From assembly GCA_958370325.1 (NCBI GenBank), contig CATXJW010000042.1, positions 1 to 15,038 of the forward strand: a stretch of 15,038 bases of DNA. The letters are read 5' to 3'. The notes beneath the pieces are model-generated. The model was not told the DNA's origin. It did not search any database and saw nothing but the letters and a program-made list of their open reading frames with translations. This document shows positions 5,628 to 14,682 of this stretch, one piece after another; the first letter of the stretch is position 1; every line of letters starts with the position of its first letter. The DNA is from an uncultured Collinsella sp. (lineage in GTDB: Bacteria; Actinomycetota; Coriobacteriia; Coriobacteriales; Coriobacteriaceae). A program made the position numbers and the translations under genes.

Positions 5628-6245
5628 ATGAACCGCTTCATCGACATCAACCCGGAGAGGTGCATCGGCTGCGGAACATGCCAGTCCGCCTGTGCCGACG
5701 CTCACCGGATGCAGGGTCTTCAGGATACGCCGCGCCTGGCGCTCGTGAAGACCGGCGGTATTTCGGCCGCCCTTGCCTGCCACCATTGCGAGGGTGCCCC
5801 CTGCGCCGAGGTCTGCCCGGTGAATGCCATCGAGCACGATGGCGACCGCATCCACGTCAAGGAACAGGAGTGCATCGGGTGCAGGCTGTGCGCCATCGCG
5901 TGCCCCTTTGGAGCCATCCATCCCGATGGCACGTCTATCGCCGGTGTCGCAGGCATGTGCGACCCGACGCCTTCGTATCCTAAGTCCCTGAGCAGCCTGC
6001 TTACGTGGGCTCCTGGCCAGTACACCTGCGCTGTGAAGTGCGACCTGTGCGCCTTCGATCCGGACGGCCCGCACTGTGTGGCGGCGTGCCCCACCAAGGC
6101 GCTGACCGTCATGGGCGGCGCGGCCGATCGCGAGCTCGACGAGGCCAAGCGCCTGCGCTCGATCGAAAACGGTCCGGCTGTCGACGTCACCGCTGTGGCC
6201 CAGGGCCTGTCCGAGAAAGCAGAAGGGAGCGTAAACAATGGATAG
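5628..6245 (+). CDS. hyfA: Hydrogenase-4 component A, four-cluster [4Fe-4S] protein
   Basis: This 205-residue iron-sulfur protein is the same length as E. coli HyfA and shares long identities with it, such as a start MNRF, PRLALVKT, and CHHCEGAPC near residue 51. Cysteine groups C12/15/18/22, C51/54/59/63, C82/85/88/92 and C138/141/150/154 would hold four [4Fe-4S] clusters. It is expected to be an electron relay on the cytoplasmic arm of the formate hydrogenlyase. The ATG at 5628 is preferred over an in-frame GTG at 5622 because AGGA lies 7 bases upstream of the ATG. Its stop overlaps the hyfB start by 8 bases (ATGGATAG). It is paralogous to the HydN-like protein at the operon start, but longer between the third and fourth clusters. 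Confidence 0.92.
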   Translation: MNRFIDINPERCIGCGTCQSACADAHRMQGLQDTPRLALVKTGGISAALACHHCEGAPCAEVCPVNAIEHDGDRIHVKEQECIGCRLCAIACPFGAIHPDGTSIAGVAGMCDPTPSYPKSLSSLLTWAPGQYTCAVKCDLCAFDPDGPHCVAACPTKALTVMGGAADRELDEAKRLRSIENGPAVDVTAVAQGLSEKAEGSVNNG

Positions 6246-8256
6246 CATGACGCTGTTTATCGCATCGCTTGCCGTCTCGTGCATCGGTGCGCTCGCCTCG
6301 GTTCTGCTGATCAAGGCCGATAACGCCGCCAAAACCGCCGGCTGCCTTATCGGCGCCGTCGCGGCCGTGCTGTCGTTCATCGCGGGCCTCGAGGCCGTGC
6401 TTGGCGACGTTTCGTCCCTCAACACGGTCTTCTTCTTCCCGTTCGCCCGTCTCGAGCTCTTGCTCAACGGCCTTGCGGGCCTGATCGTGGTCCTCATCTC
6501 GATTCTCGCCTTTGCGGGCTTCATCTACGGTCTGTCCTACTTCGACGAGTACCCGGGCAAGGTCGGGCGCGCCGGCTTCTTTATGAACACCTTCGTCGCC
6601 TCGATGATGCTCGTCATCACCGCCGACAACGTGTTCTGGTTCCTGGTCGCCTTTGAGCTCATGTCCCTTACGAGCTACTTCCTTGTCGTTATCGAGGAGA
6701 ACAAGAACTCCATTAGGGGCGGTTGGCTCTACTTCGTCATCGCGCACGTGGGCTTCGTTCTCATCATGGCGAGCTTCCTGCTCATGACCAACGGCGTGGG
6801 CGGTTCCTTCAGCTTCAGTGATTTCCGTACGCATGACTTTGGACCCGCCGTCTCCTCCGCGTGCTTCGTCCTCGCGTTCTTCGGATTTGGCGCGAAGGCC
6901 GGTATCATCCCGCTGCACTCCTGGCTGCCCCAGGCGCACCCCGAGGCGCCGTCCAACGTGTCCGCCCTCATGTCCGGCGGCATGATCAAGATCGGCATCC
7001 TGGGAATCCTCAAGGTCGGTCTCGACCTGCTCGCGGGTTCGGGCGTCCAGCTCTGGTGGGGCCTCATGGTCCTGGTCTTCGGATCCATCTCGTCGGTCCT
7101 GGGTGTCGTCTACGCCCTCCACGAGCACGACATCAAGCGCCTGCTTGCCTATCACTCCGTCGAGAACATCGGCATCATCTTGCTCGGTGTCGGCGCGTCC
7201 ATGACGGCGCACGCCCTGGGCAACGACGTCATCGCGACGATCGCGCTCATGGCCGCCCTCTACCACACGCTCAACCACGCCATGTTCAAGGGCGAGCTGT
7301 TCCTCGGCGCGGGCTCCCTGCTCTATGCCACGGGTACGCGCAACATGGAGAAGATGGGCGGTCTGTTCCGCCGCATGCCGGTCACGGCCGTCTGCTTCCT
7401 CATCGGTGCCCTTGCCATCTCGGCCATCCCGCCGCTCAACGGCTTCGTTTCCGAGTGGTTCACCTACCAGTCCCTGTTCAACATCTCGACGCTCTCCGAC
7501 CCGGTCGTCATGGTGTTCGCCGTCGCCTCCGCGGCCGCCCTCGCCATCACCGGTGCCCTGGCCGTCACGTGCTTCGTGAAGGCCTACGGCGTCTCGTTCG
7601 CGAGCAGCCCTCGTTCCCAGGAGGCCGCGAACGCCAAGGAGTCCCCGGCTCCGATGTTGTTCTCGCAGATGCTCCTCGCGGCCATCTGCGTGGTACTGGG
7701 AATCGGCTCCCCGGTCATCGCCCCGGTTCTGGGCGACGTCGCCCAGAGCGTGCTTGCCGGCTCCGCCGTCACAGCCACCTCGGGCGTGTCTCTCGTGAAC
7801 GAGATTTCCGGTGCCGCCACCTCCACCCCCGCGATCGCCATCGCGCTCGTGGTCCTCACCGGCCTCGCGTTCGCGCTGAGGTCCTGCCTCGGCGCCAAGG
7901 CCCCCGCTAAGAAGACCGACCCTTGGGCGTGCGGCTACGAGCCCAACGAGCACATGCCCGTCGTCGCCACGAGCTTCGCGTCCGACGTCGAACTCTTCAT
8001 GGGCCCGCTCTACACCCTGCGCGAGGTATGCACCAAGATCTGCTGGTCCATCGCGCACGTGTTCCAGAAGCTCACCGGTGTCGCCCAGGGCGTCGAGCCC
8101 CTGCCCGACCGTTTCCTGGTCGATGCACCGAGCGAGGGTGCCGACAAGCTGGCCGGCCTCGCCTCCAAGATCGAGGGCGGCAACTACTCCGTATACATCT
8201 GCTACATCGTCGCGGCGCTCGTGGTCTTCCTCGTGCTCGCCGTGGTCATGGTCTAG
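6238..8256 (+). CDS. hyfB: Hydrogenase-4 component B, antiporter-like membrane subunit
   Basis: This 672-residue protein is the same length as E. coli HyfB and very similar to it (for example FFGFGAKAG, PLHSWLPQAHPEAPS and AISAIPPLNGFVSEW). It belongs to the NuoL/MrpA-type proton-conducting family, with many hydrophobic segments (about 15 or more) spread over the protein. Candidate channel residues are Glu140 in WFLVAFE, Lys220 in GFGAK, His227 and Lys251. The soluble stretch DPWACGYEPNE (about 561-571) is also found in HyfB and HycC. It should act in the inner membrane as one of three ion-translocating subunits. The ATG at 6238 overlaps the end of hyfA, and GGGAG lies about 8 bases upstream. 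Confidence 0.95.
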   Translation: MDSMTLFIASLAVSCIGALASVLLIKADNAAKTAGCLIGAVAAVLSFIAGLEAVLGDVSSLNTVFFFPFARLELLLNGLAGLIVVLISILAFAGFIYGLSYFDEYPGKVGRAGFFMNTFVASMMLVITADNVFWFLVAFELMSLTSYFLVVIEENKNSIRGGWLYFVIAHVGFVLIMASFLLMTNGVGGSFSFSDFRTHDFGPAVSSACFVLAFFGFGAKAGIIPLHSWLPQAHPEAPSNVSALMSGGMIKIGILGILKVGLDLLAGSGVQLWWGLMVLVFGSISSVLGVVYALHEHDIKRLLAYHSVENIGIILLGVGASMTAHALGNDVIATIALMAALYHTLNHAMFKGELFLGAGSLLYATGTRNMEKMGGLFRRMPVTAVCFLIGALAISAIPPLNGFVSEWFTYQSLFNISTLSDPVVMVFAVASAAALAITGALAVTCFVKAYGVSFASSPRSQEAANAKESPAPMLFSQMLLAAICVVLGIGSPVIAPVLGDVAQSVLAGSAVTATSGVSLVNEISGAATSTPAIAIALVVLTGLAFALRSCLGAKAPAKKTDPWACGYEPNEHMPVVATSFASDVELFMGPLYTLREVCTKICWSIAHVFQKLTGVAQGVEPLPDRFLVDAPSEGADKLAGLASKIEGGNYSVYICYIVAALVVFLVLAVVMV

Positions 8257-8273
8257 AGAGGGGAGAGGATATT

Positions 8274-9197
8274 ATGAACATCGTTCTTGCGATGGCGCAG
8301 GGCCTCGTGGTCATGCTGGTCGCGCCCTTCTTCTCCGGCCTCGCCCGTGTGATTCGCGCGAAGATGCACAATCGCCGCGGTCCGTCCATCCTTCAGGATT
8401 ACCGGGACCTCGCGAAGCTCATGGCGCGTCCCGAGTCCGTGAGTTCCGACTCGAGCTTCGTGCTGCGCATCATGCCGCCGCTGTTCCTCGCGGTGTCGTT
8501 TATGCTCGCCATGGGCCTGCCCATGTTCACGCTCCAGAGCCCCATGCCCGTCTTTGGTGACGCCATCACCATCATGTACGCGCTCGCGCTGTCCCGCTTC
8601 TTCTTCGCGCTGTCCGGCGTGGATTCCTCCAACGCCTACGCGGGCTTCGGCGGTATCCGCGAGCTCCTCATGAGCGTGCTCATCGAGCCGTCCATGCTCA
8701 TCGCGCTGTTCACCGTCGCCATCGTGTGCGGCTCCACGGACATTGCGACCATGGGTCAGCACATCGTTACGGGCAACGTCTCGAGCGTCGTCGCCGTTAT
8801 CCTCGCCGGCGTCGCCTTCGCGGCCGCCTGTTACATGGAGCTCGGCAAGCTTCCGTTCGATCAGGCCGAAGCCGAGCAGGAGCTCCAGGAGGGCCCGCTC
8901 GCCGAGCTCTCCGGCCCGTCCCTGGCCATGATGAAGCTCGCCATGGGCATGAAGCAGGTCGTGGTCGTCGCTTGGTTCACCTCCATCTTCATCCCCTGGG
9001 GAGAGCCCGCGACCATCGGCGTCACCGCTCTCGTGGGCGCCGTCGTCTTCCTCGTCAAGTGCCTGGTCGATTTCGTCGTCTGCGGCGTGCTCGAGAACTC
9101 CGTTTCCCGTTCGCGCTTCAAGGTGCTCGGTAACCAGACCTGGGCCGTCGTCGGCATCGCGGTCCTCGCGTTCGTCTTCGTCGTCGTAGGCGTGTAG
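8274..9197 (+). CDS. hyfC: Hydrogenase-4 component C, NuoH-like membrane subunit
   Basis: This 307-residue membrane protein belongs to the NuoH/HycD/HyfC family, which anchors the hydrogenase module to the membrane arm and lines the coupling path. Family features include a basic loop near the N-terminus (RRGPSILQDYRDLAKL, 34-49) and the acidic signature ELGKLPFDQAEAEQE (189-203). It has about eight hydrophobic segments and ends in one (about 283-307). Length equals E. coli HycD (307) and is slightly below HyfC (322); operon order favours HyfC. The ATG at 8274 follows GGGGAGAGG by about 6 bases. It lies 17 bases after hyfB and 16 before hyfD. Confidence 0.93.
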   Translation: MNIVLAMAQGLVVMLVAPFFSGLARVIRAKMHNRRGPSILQDYRDLAKLMARPESVSSDSSFVLRIMPPLFLAVSFMLAMGLPMFTLQSPMPVFGDAITIMYALALSRFFFALSGVDSSNAYAGFGGIRELLMSVLIEPSMLIALFTVAIVCGSTDIATMGQHIVTGNVSSVVAVILAGVAFAAACYMELGKLPFDQAEAEQELQEGPLAELSGPSLAMMKLAMGMKQVVVVAWFTSIFIPWGEPATIGVTALVGAVVFLVKCLVDFVVCGVLENSVSRSRFKVLGNQTWAVVGIAVLAFVFVVVGV

Positions 9198-9213
9198 GGA
9201 GAAGGGAGAAACT

Positions 9214-10671
9214 ATGTCAATCGAATCGAGCTTGTCCCTCTTTGCCATGGTGGCGATCGCCGTCCCCATGCTGGGCTCCCTGCTCATCGTCATGCTGCCG
9301 CGTCCCTACGCTAAATGGATCTGCGCCTTTGCCGGCGGCATCGCCACGGTCGCTTCCGTTGGCTTGGCCGCGACGTTTGCCGGAAACGGCATGAACGCGG
9401 TCGATGTAACCTGGGCGAGTATGGGCCAGACCTTGGTCATGGGCTTCATATTCGACCGGATGAGCACGCTGCTCGCACCCGCGTTCGTCGCTATCGGCCT
9501 GCTCGTCGTCATCTATTCGTTCCCGTACATGAGCGATAAGAATAAGGAGCATCCCGACGCGCCCCGTCGTCGCTTCTACGTGTACTTCTCCACGTTCATC
9601 GGCGCCATGGCCGGTCTCGCCTACAGCTCCACCATCGTCGGCCAGCTCGTTTTCTTCGAGATCACCGGTGTGTGCTCCTGGGGCCTCATCAGCTACTACA
9701 TGACGCCCACGGCCAAGAAGGCCGGTATGAAGGCGCTCATCATCACCCATATCGGCGCTCTGGGACTCTACATCGGCGCGGCCTTCCTGTTCGCCGGAAC
9801 CGGCACGTTCGCGCTGAGCGCGATCTCCCAGCTCGATTCCGGTATGAAGACCGTCGTGCTGCTGCTCATCCTGTTCGCTGCTTGGGCCAAGTCCGCCCAG
9901 TTCCCGCTCTACATGTGGCTGCCCTCCGCAATGGAGGCCCCCACGCCCGTTTCCGCCTACCTTCATGGCGCGTCCATGGTTAAGGTCGGCGTGTGCGTGT
10001 TCGCCCGCGCTCTTGCGAGCGCCGGCGATATCCCCGAGATCGTCGGTTGGGTCGCCATCATCGACGCCGTCGTGACCATGCTCTTCGGCTTCCTCATGTA
10101 CCTGCCCCAGAAGGATATGAAGCGCCTGCTCGCCTTCTCGACGATCGCGCAGCTCGCCTACGTGTTCTTTGGCCTGGGCCTCTCCGTGTTCGGAAGCCAG
10201 ATGGCGTTTAACGGCGCCGTCGAGCACATCTTCAACCACGCGTTCACCAAGACCCTGTTCTTCCTCATCGCTGGCTCTCTCAGCTTTACGCTGGGAACCC
10301 GTATGCTGCCCAAGATCCAGGGCCTCATGATGAAGTACCCGGTCACGGGCGTGGGCTTTGCGGTCGCCGCGACCGCTATCGCCGGCGTGCCCCCCATGAG
10401 CACGTTCTTTTCCAAGTTCCAGATCATTTCCGGTGGCTTCGCGGTTGGTGCTACCAACACGGTCATCTTTGTCCTCGTGTGCGTCATGGTCGTCGAGACC
10501 GTCGCCACCTTCGCATGGTTCCTGCGTTGGATGGGTAAGGTCCTGCCCGGTGAGCCGAGCGAGACCGTGGCCGCCGGCCAGCCCCTTCCGCGCGCCATGG
10601 CGTTCGTGTTCGTCGTCCTCATGATCATGGTCGTCGTCGCCGGTCCTCTGTCCTCTAGTTGGATGGGTTAG
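9214..10671 (+). CDS. hyfD: Hydrogenase-4 component D, antiporter-like membrane subunit
   Basis: This 485-residue protein closely follows E. coli HyfD (479), with shared stretches such as SDKNKEHP, FFEITGVCSWGLISYY and MEAPTPVSAYLHGASMVKVG. HyfD is a NuoL/M/N-family subunit found in Hyf but not in the Hyc (FHL-1) complex, so its presence separates the two types. Candidate ion-path residues are Glu149 (FFEITG), Lys226 (AWAKSAQ), His251 and Lys257. It has about 14 hydrophobic segments. The ATG at 9214 has GGGAG about 5 bases upstream. The stop lies 10 bases before hyfE. Confidence 0.95.
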   Translation: MSIESSLSLFAMVAIAVPMLGSLLIVMLPRPYAKWICAFAGGIATVASVGLAATFAGNGMNAVDVTWASMGQTLVMGFIFDRMSTLLAPAFVAIGLLVVIYSFPYMSDKNKEHPDAPRRRFYVYFSTFIGAMAGLAYSSTIVGQLVFFEITGVCSWGLISYYMTPTAKKAGMKALIITHIGALGLYIGAAFLFAGTGTFALSAISQLDSGMKTVVLLLILFAAWAKSAQFPLYMWLPSAMEAPTPVSAYLHGASMVKVGVCVFARALASAGDIPEIVGWVAIIDAVVTMLFGFLMYLPQKDMKRLLAFSTIAQLAYVFFGLGLSVFGSQMAFNGAVEHIFNHAFTKTLFFLIAGSLSFTLGTRMLPKIQGLMMKYPVTGVGFAVAATAIAGVPPMSTFFSKFQIISGGFAVGATNTVIFVLVCVMVVETVATFAWFLRWMGKVLPGEPSETVAAGQPLPRAMAFVFVVLMIMVVVAGPLSSSWMG

Positions 10672-10681
10672 GAGGTAGGAC

Positions 10682-11335
10682 ATGGGTTATTCGTTAGTCA
10701 ATATCCTGGGCGGTCTTCTGATCGTGACCTCCACCATGGTGGTCGTCTCGAAGACCATCCCGTCCGCCATCAAGTGGTACGCGATCCAGTCGGTTGTCCT
10801 GGTGGGCGTGCTGCTCACCCTGGGCCTCACCACCGGTGCCACCGAGCTTCTCATGTGGGCCGCGTCGGCCTTCGTCACCAAGGTGATCCTCGTTCCGTTC
10901 ATTCTCAACCGTGCCTACAAGAAGATGGGTTCGCCTGCCGATAGCACGCTGACCTCCTCCATCAAGCCGGCCTGGACCATCATCCTCACCGGTCTGGAGG
11001 TGGCCGTCTGCTTCGCGGTGGTCACGCGCCTGAGCCTGCCCACCGCCGAGGTGGCCACTCCGGCCCTCGCCATCAGCTTCGCGCACTTCTTCGTCGGCCT
11101 CACGTGCATCATCTCCCAGCGCAACATCCTCAAGCAGATCTTCGGGTACTGCCTTATGGAGAACGGTAGCCACGTGACGCTCGCTCTGCTCGCGCCCACG
11201 GCCCCCGAGATCATCGAGATCGGCATCGCCACCGACGCCATCTTCGCCGTCATCATCATGTCCGCCGTCGTCGTGAGGATTTGGAACGACACCAAGTCGC
11301 TCGACTCCCACGACCTGACCGAATTGAAGGGGTAG
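10682..11335 (+). CDS. hyfE: Hydrogenase-4 component E, small membrane subunit
   Basis: This 217-residue hydrophobic protein matches E. coli HyfE (216) in length and operon position. It has about six to seven membrane segments, and its second half resembles the NuoK-type fold (SQRNILKQIFGYCLMENGSHVTLALL). HyfE is also absent from the Hyc complex and is thought to help join the antiporter-like subunits to the membrane arm. The ATG at 10682 has GGAGGTAGG directly upstream. Its stop is only 3 bases from the hyfF start, suggesting translational coupling. Confidence 0.92.
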   Translation: MGYSLVNILGGLLIVTSTMVVVSKTIPSAIKWYAIQSVVLVGVLLTLGLTTGATELLMWAASAFVTKVILVPFILNRAYKKMGSPADSTLTSSIKPAWTIILTGLEVAVCFAVVTRLSLPTAEVATPALAISFAHFFVGLTCIISQRNILKQIFGYCLMENGSHVTLALLAPTAPEIIEIGIATDAIFAVIIMSAVVVRIWNDTKSLDSHDLTELKG

Positions 11336-11338
11336 GCC

Positions 11339-12904
11339 ATGGATGTTTCAATGCTGACGGTCGCCCTGCTCGCTTGTCCTCTCGTGTTCTCCCTGATTAT
11401 GGCTGCGCTCCCCAAGACGACGTCCTACAACGTCTTCGCGGGGCTCAACACCATCTCCGTCGCGGCGACCCTTGTCCTTTCGGTCGTCACCGCGGGAACC
11501 ATGCTCTCGAGCGGGCAGAATATCGACGCTTTGGGCCTGTGGCTCCATCTCGATTCGCTCTCGTCGATCTTCGTCCTTCTGGTAGGCATCATCGGGTTCA
11601 TCACCGGCGTGTACTCCATCTCCTATATCAAGATCGATATCGAGGAGAAGACCATGCCGGCCGAGCGCACCAAGCAGTACTACGCGCTGTTCAGCCTGTT
11701 CGTCTTCACGATGCTGCTCGCCTGCCTGTCCAACAACATCATCCTCACCTGGGCGGCGGTCGAGGCCACTACGCTGTCGACCGTGTTCCTCGTGGGCATC
11801 TACAAGAACAAGCAGGCGCTCGAGGCGTCTTGGAAGTACGCGATGGTCTGCACCGCCGGTGTGGCCTTCGGCCTGTTCGGCACGCTGCTCATCTACGCGA
11901 ACGCCGCCGATATCATGCCCAACGCGCATGAGGCCGCCTTCCTCACCTCCATCATGCCCTACGCCGACCAGTTCGACCCGATGCTCGTGCGCCTCGCGTT
12001 CGCGTTCATCGTCATCGGCTTCGGCACCAAGGCGGGCCTGTTCCCCATGCACACCTGGCTGCCCGACGCGCACTCCCAGGCTCCGAGCCCGGTCTCCGCG
12101 CTGCTCTCGGGCGTGCTGCTCAAGTGCGCCATGCTGGTGATCATCCGCTTCTACTCCCTGTCCATCATCACGGTGGGCGACACCTATCCGCGAACGCTCC
12201 TGCTCATCCTGGGCACGCTGTCCATCCTGGTGGCTGCCCTGTGCATCTTCAAGCAGGACGATATCAAGCGCCGCTTCGCGTACTCCTCCGTCGACAACGT
12301 CGGCGTGGTCGCGCTGTGCCTGGGTATCGGTGGCCCGCTCGGTATCGCCGCCTGCCTGCTGCACTGCATCTTCCACGGCTTCACGAAGGCGCTCGCCTTC
12401 TGCATGGCCGGTAACATCCAGCACATCTACCACACCCGCGACCTGAACAAGATCAAGGGCGTCGTCGAGATCGCTCCCGTCACGGCAGCGCTCACCATCA
12501 TCGCCCTGCTCGCGCTCGCCGCCTTCCCGCCGTTCGCCCTGTTCATCTCCGAGTTCCTCACCTTCGTGGCCGGCGTTCAGTCCGGTCCCATCTGGGTGGT
12601 CGTGCTCGTGGCCATCGGCCTCACCGGCGTGTACTTCGCCCTTACCGGCATCGCGCTCAAGTCCATCTTCGGCAAGGCGCCCGAGGGCATGAAGCGCCAC
12701 GAGGTGCCCGCCCTCATGATCATCCCCGAGATCGCCCTCGCGATCGTGGTCATGTGGTTCGGTATCGCCACCCCGGTCGCCATCACGAGCGGCGTCGAGG
12801 ATGCAACGTCCGTCGTTTTGAACCAGAGCGTCGAAGAGCTCCACGAGGCCCCTCTCTACCGCATGGTGTTCAGTTCCCAGACCAAGACAAGTGAGGTGAA
12901 TTAG
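11339..12904 (+). CDS. hyfF: Hydrogenase-4 component F, antiporter-like membrane subunit
   Basis: This 521-residue NuoL/M/N-family protein is close in length to E. coli HyfF (526). It carries the family block FGTKAGLFPMHTWLPDAHSQAPSPVSALLSG at about 228-258, described here only as a landmark. Candidate channel residues are Glu142 (AAVEATTL), Lys231, His238 and Lys262. About 14 membrane segments are expected. It is the third antiporter-like subunit in the operon; together with HyfB and HyfD it would give the complex more translocation paths than the FHL-1 type. The start ATG at 11339 uses GAAGGGG, which overlaps the end of hyfE. The stop precedes hyfG by 4 bases. Confidence 0.94.
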   Translation: MDVSMLTVALLACPLVFSLIMAALPKTTSYNVFAGLNTISVAATLVLSVVTAGTMLSSGQNIDALGLWLHLDSLSSIFVLLVGIIGFITGVYSISYIKIDIEEKTMPAERTKQYYALFSLFVFTMLLACLSNNIILTWAAVEATTLSTVFLVGIYKNKQALEASWKYAMVCTAGVAFGLFGTLLIYANAADIMPNAHEAAFLTSIMPYADQFDPMLVRLAFAFIVIGFGTKAGLFPMHTWLPDAHSQAPSPVSALLSGVLLKCAMLVIIRFYSLSIITVGDTYPRTLLLILGTLSILVAALCIFKQDDIKRRFAYSSVDNVGVVALCLGIGGPLGIAACLLHCIFHGFTKALAFCMAGNIQHIYHTRDLNKIKGVVEIAPVTAALTIIALLALAAFPPFALFISEFLTFVAGVQSGPIWVVVLVAIGLTGVYFALTGIALKSIFGKAPEGMKRHEVPALMIIPEIALAIVVMWFGIATPVAITSGVEDATSVVLNQSVEELHEAPLYRMVFSSQTKTSEVN

Positions 12905-12908
12905 CACC

Positions 12909-14681
12909 ATGGCAGAACCTGAAAAGAAGGACTACGCTCGTCGCTGCGAAAGCCACGTCGAGGCCCTGCGCGCTGCAGTGCCGGGCGCTATCGAGAAGGT
13001 CGAATGGCAGTGCGAGGACCAGCTGACGATCACCGTCAAGCAGGACAAGCTGCCCGAGGCCGTCCACTACCTGTATTACGAGCGCTACGGCTGGATTCCT
13101 GTGATTGTCGGCAACGACGAGCGCAGCCTGTGCGGCCGTTACGCCGTGTACTACGTCATCTCCATGGAGGGGGAGGACCCCGGCTGGGTGACCGTGCGCA
13201 CCGAGGTCGATCCCGCCAAGATGACGTTCCCGTCCGTGACGCCGTTCGTCCCCGCCTGCGTGTGGGGCGAGCGCGAGCTGCGCGACATGTTCGGCCTGAT
13301 CCCCGAGGGTCTGCCCGATCGTCGTCGCCTGGTGCTGCCTGATGACTGGCCCAGCGGCCTGTACCCGCTGCGCAAGGACTCCATGGACTACCGTTTCCGT
13401 CCCGCTCCCGCGAGCGACATGGAAAACTACGAGTTCTTGGCCGATACCAAGGGCAAGGAGACGACGCTCGTCCCCATGGGCCCGTTGCACATTACCTCCG
13501 ACGAGCCCGGCCACTTCCGCCTGTTCGTCGAGGGCGAGACGATCGTCGACGCCGACTACCGTCTGTTCTACGTGCACCGCGGTATGGAGAAGGTCGCCGA
13601 GACGCGCCTGAACTATGACGCCGTGACGTTCCTCGCCGACCGCATCTGCGGCATCTGCGGCTGCGCCCACTCGGTGGCCTATGCCGAGGCCGTCGAGCGC
13701 GCCCAGGGCATCCATGTCCCGCCGCGCGCCCAGTACATCCGCGCCATCATGCTCGAGGTCGAGCGCCTGCACTCGCATCTGCTCAACATTGGCCTGGCGT
13801 CGCACTACACGGGCTTCGACTCCGGCTTCCAGCAGTTCTTCCGCGTCCGCGAGAAGTCCATGGACCTGGCCGAGAAGCTCTCCGGTCACCGCAAGACCTA
13901 CGGTCTCAATGTGATCGGTGGCGTGCGTCGCGATATCCTGGCCGAGCAGAAGCTTTCCACGCTCACGACCATCCACCAGCTGCGCTCCGAGGTTCAGGAG
14001 CTCGTCGACGTCTTGCTCTCCACGCCCAACTTTATTGAGCGTACGAGTGGCATCGGCATCTTGGACCGCAAGATCGCACGCGACTTCTCGCCGGTTGGCC
14101 CGCTCATGCGTGGCTCGGGTTATGCCCGCGACGTGCGCTTTGACCATCCCTTCGACGGCTACGCCGATCCGGATATTCAGAAGATGCATGCCGCCACGGC
14201 CGACACCTGCGATGCCTTCGGTCGTACCGCCGTCCGCATTCAGGAGGTCTACGATTCGATCGACATGATCGAGACCATGCTCGAGAACTGCCCGTCGGGC
14301 CCCATCCTCACCACGGATTGGGAGTACACCCCGCACAAGTACGCCATCGGCGCCACCGAGGCGCCGCGCGGCGAGGATGTGCACTGGGCGATGCTCGGCA
14401 ACAACCAGAAGTGCTACCGCTGGCGCGCCAAGGCCGCCACGTACAGCAACTGGCCGGTCCTGCGCTACATGTTCCGCGGCAACACCGTGGGCGACGCGGC
14501 GCTGATCGTCGGCTCGCTCGACCCGTGCTACTCCTGCACCGACCGCGTGACGGTGACCGATGTCGCCGCCAAGCGCGACCACGTGCTCGACAAGGAGCAG
14601 TTCGAGAACGTCTGGCGCGACAAGTCGCCGCTTGCGGGCGAGGGCACCATGGCCGCTCCGCTCGATGAGGAGGCGCTCTAA
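12909..14681 (+). CDS. hyfG: Hydrogenase-4 large subunit ([NiFe] catalytic subunit, NuoC-NuoD fusion)
   Basis: This 590-residue protein is the H2-evolving subunit. Residues about 1-160 form a NuoC-like domain with the signature ERELRDMFGLIPEGLPDRRR (121-140). Residues about 180-590 are NuoD/HycE-like. The NiFe ligands are complete: L1 motif RICGICGCAH with C247 and C250, and L2 motif DPCYSC with C540 and C543. In E. coli HycE a protease (HycI) removes the C-terminal peptide after the Arg of DPCYSCTDR; here this would be Arg546, releasing 44 residues, longer than HycE's 32. The ATG at 12909 has GAGGTG about 10 bases upstream. It lies 4 bases after hyfF and 1 base before hyfH. HyfG is preferred over HycE because of the operon. 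Confidence 0.96.
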   Translation: MAEPEKKDYARRCESHVEALRAAVPGAIEKVEWQCEDQLTITVKQDKLPEAVHYLYYERYGWIPVIVGNDERSLCGRYAVYYVISMEGEDPGWVTVRTEVDPAKMTFPSVTPFVPACVWGERELRDMFGLIPEGLPDRRRLVLPDDWPSGLYPLRKDSMDYRFRPAPASDMENYEFLADTKGKETTLVPMGPLHITSDEPGHFRLFVEGETIVDADYRLFYVHRGMEKVAETRLNYDAVTFLADRICGICGCAHSVAYAEAVERAQGIHVPPRAQYIRAIMLEVERLHSHLLNIGLASHYTGFDSGFQQFFRVREKSMDLAEKLSGHRKTYGLNVIGGVRRDILAEQKLSTLTTIHQLRSEVQELVDVLLSTPNFIERTSGIGILDRKIARDFSPVGPLMRGSGYARDVRFDHPFDGYADPDIQKMHAATADTCDAFGRTAVRIQEVYDSIDMIETMLENCPSGPILTTDWEYTPHKYAIGATEAPRGEDVHWAMLGNNQKCYRWRAKAATYSNWPVLRYMFRGNTVGDAALIVGSLDPCYSCTDRVTVTDVAAKRDHVLDKEQFENVWRDKSPLAGEGTMAAPLDEEAL

Positions 14682-14682
14682 T

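Noticed and set aside
6187..8058. Long open frames on the minus strand opposite hyfB and other hyf genes
   Set aside because: These are shadow frames from high-GC codon use. Their translations are rich in D, E, H, R and G with no known fold, and real genes lie opposite.
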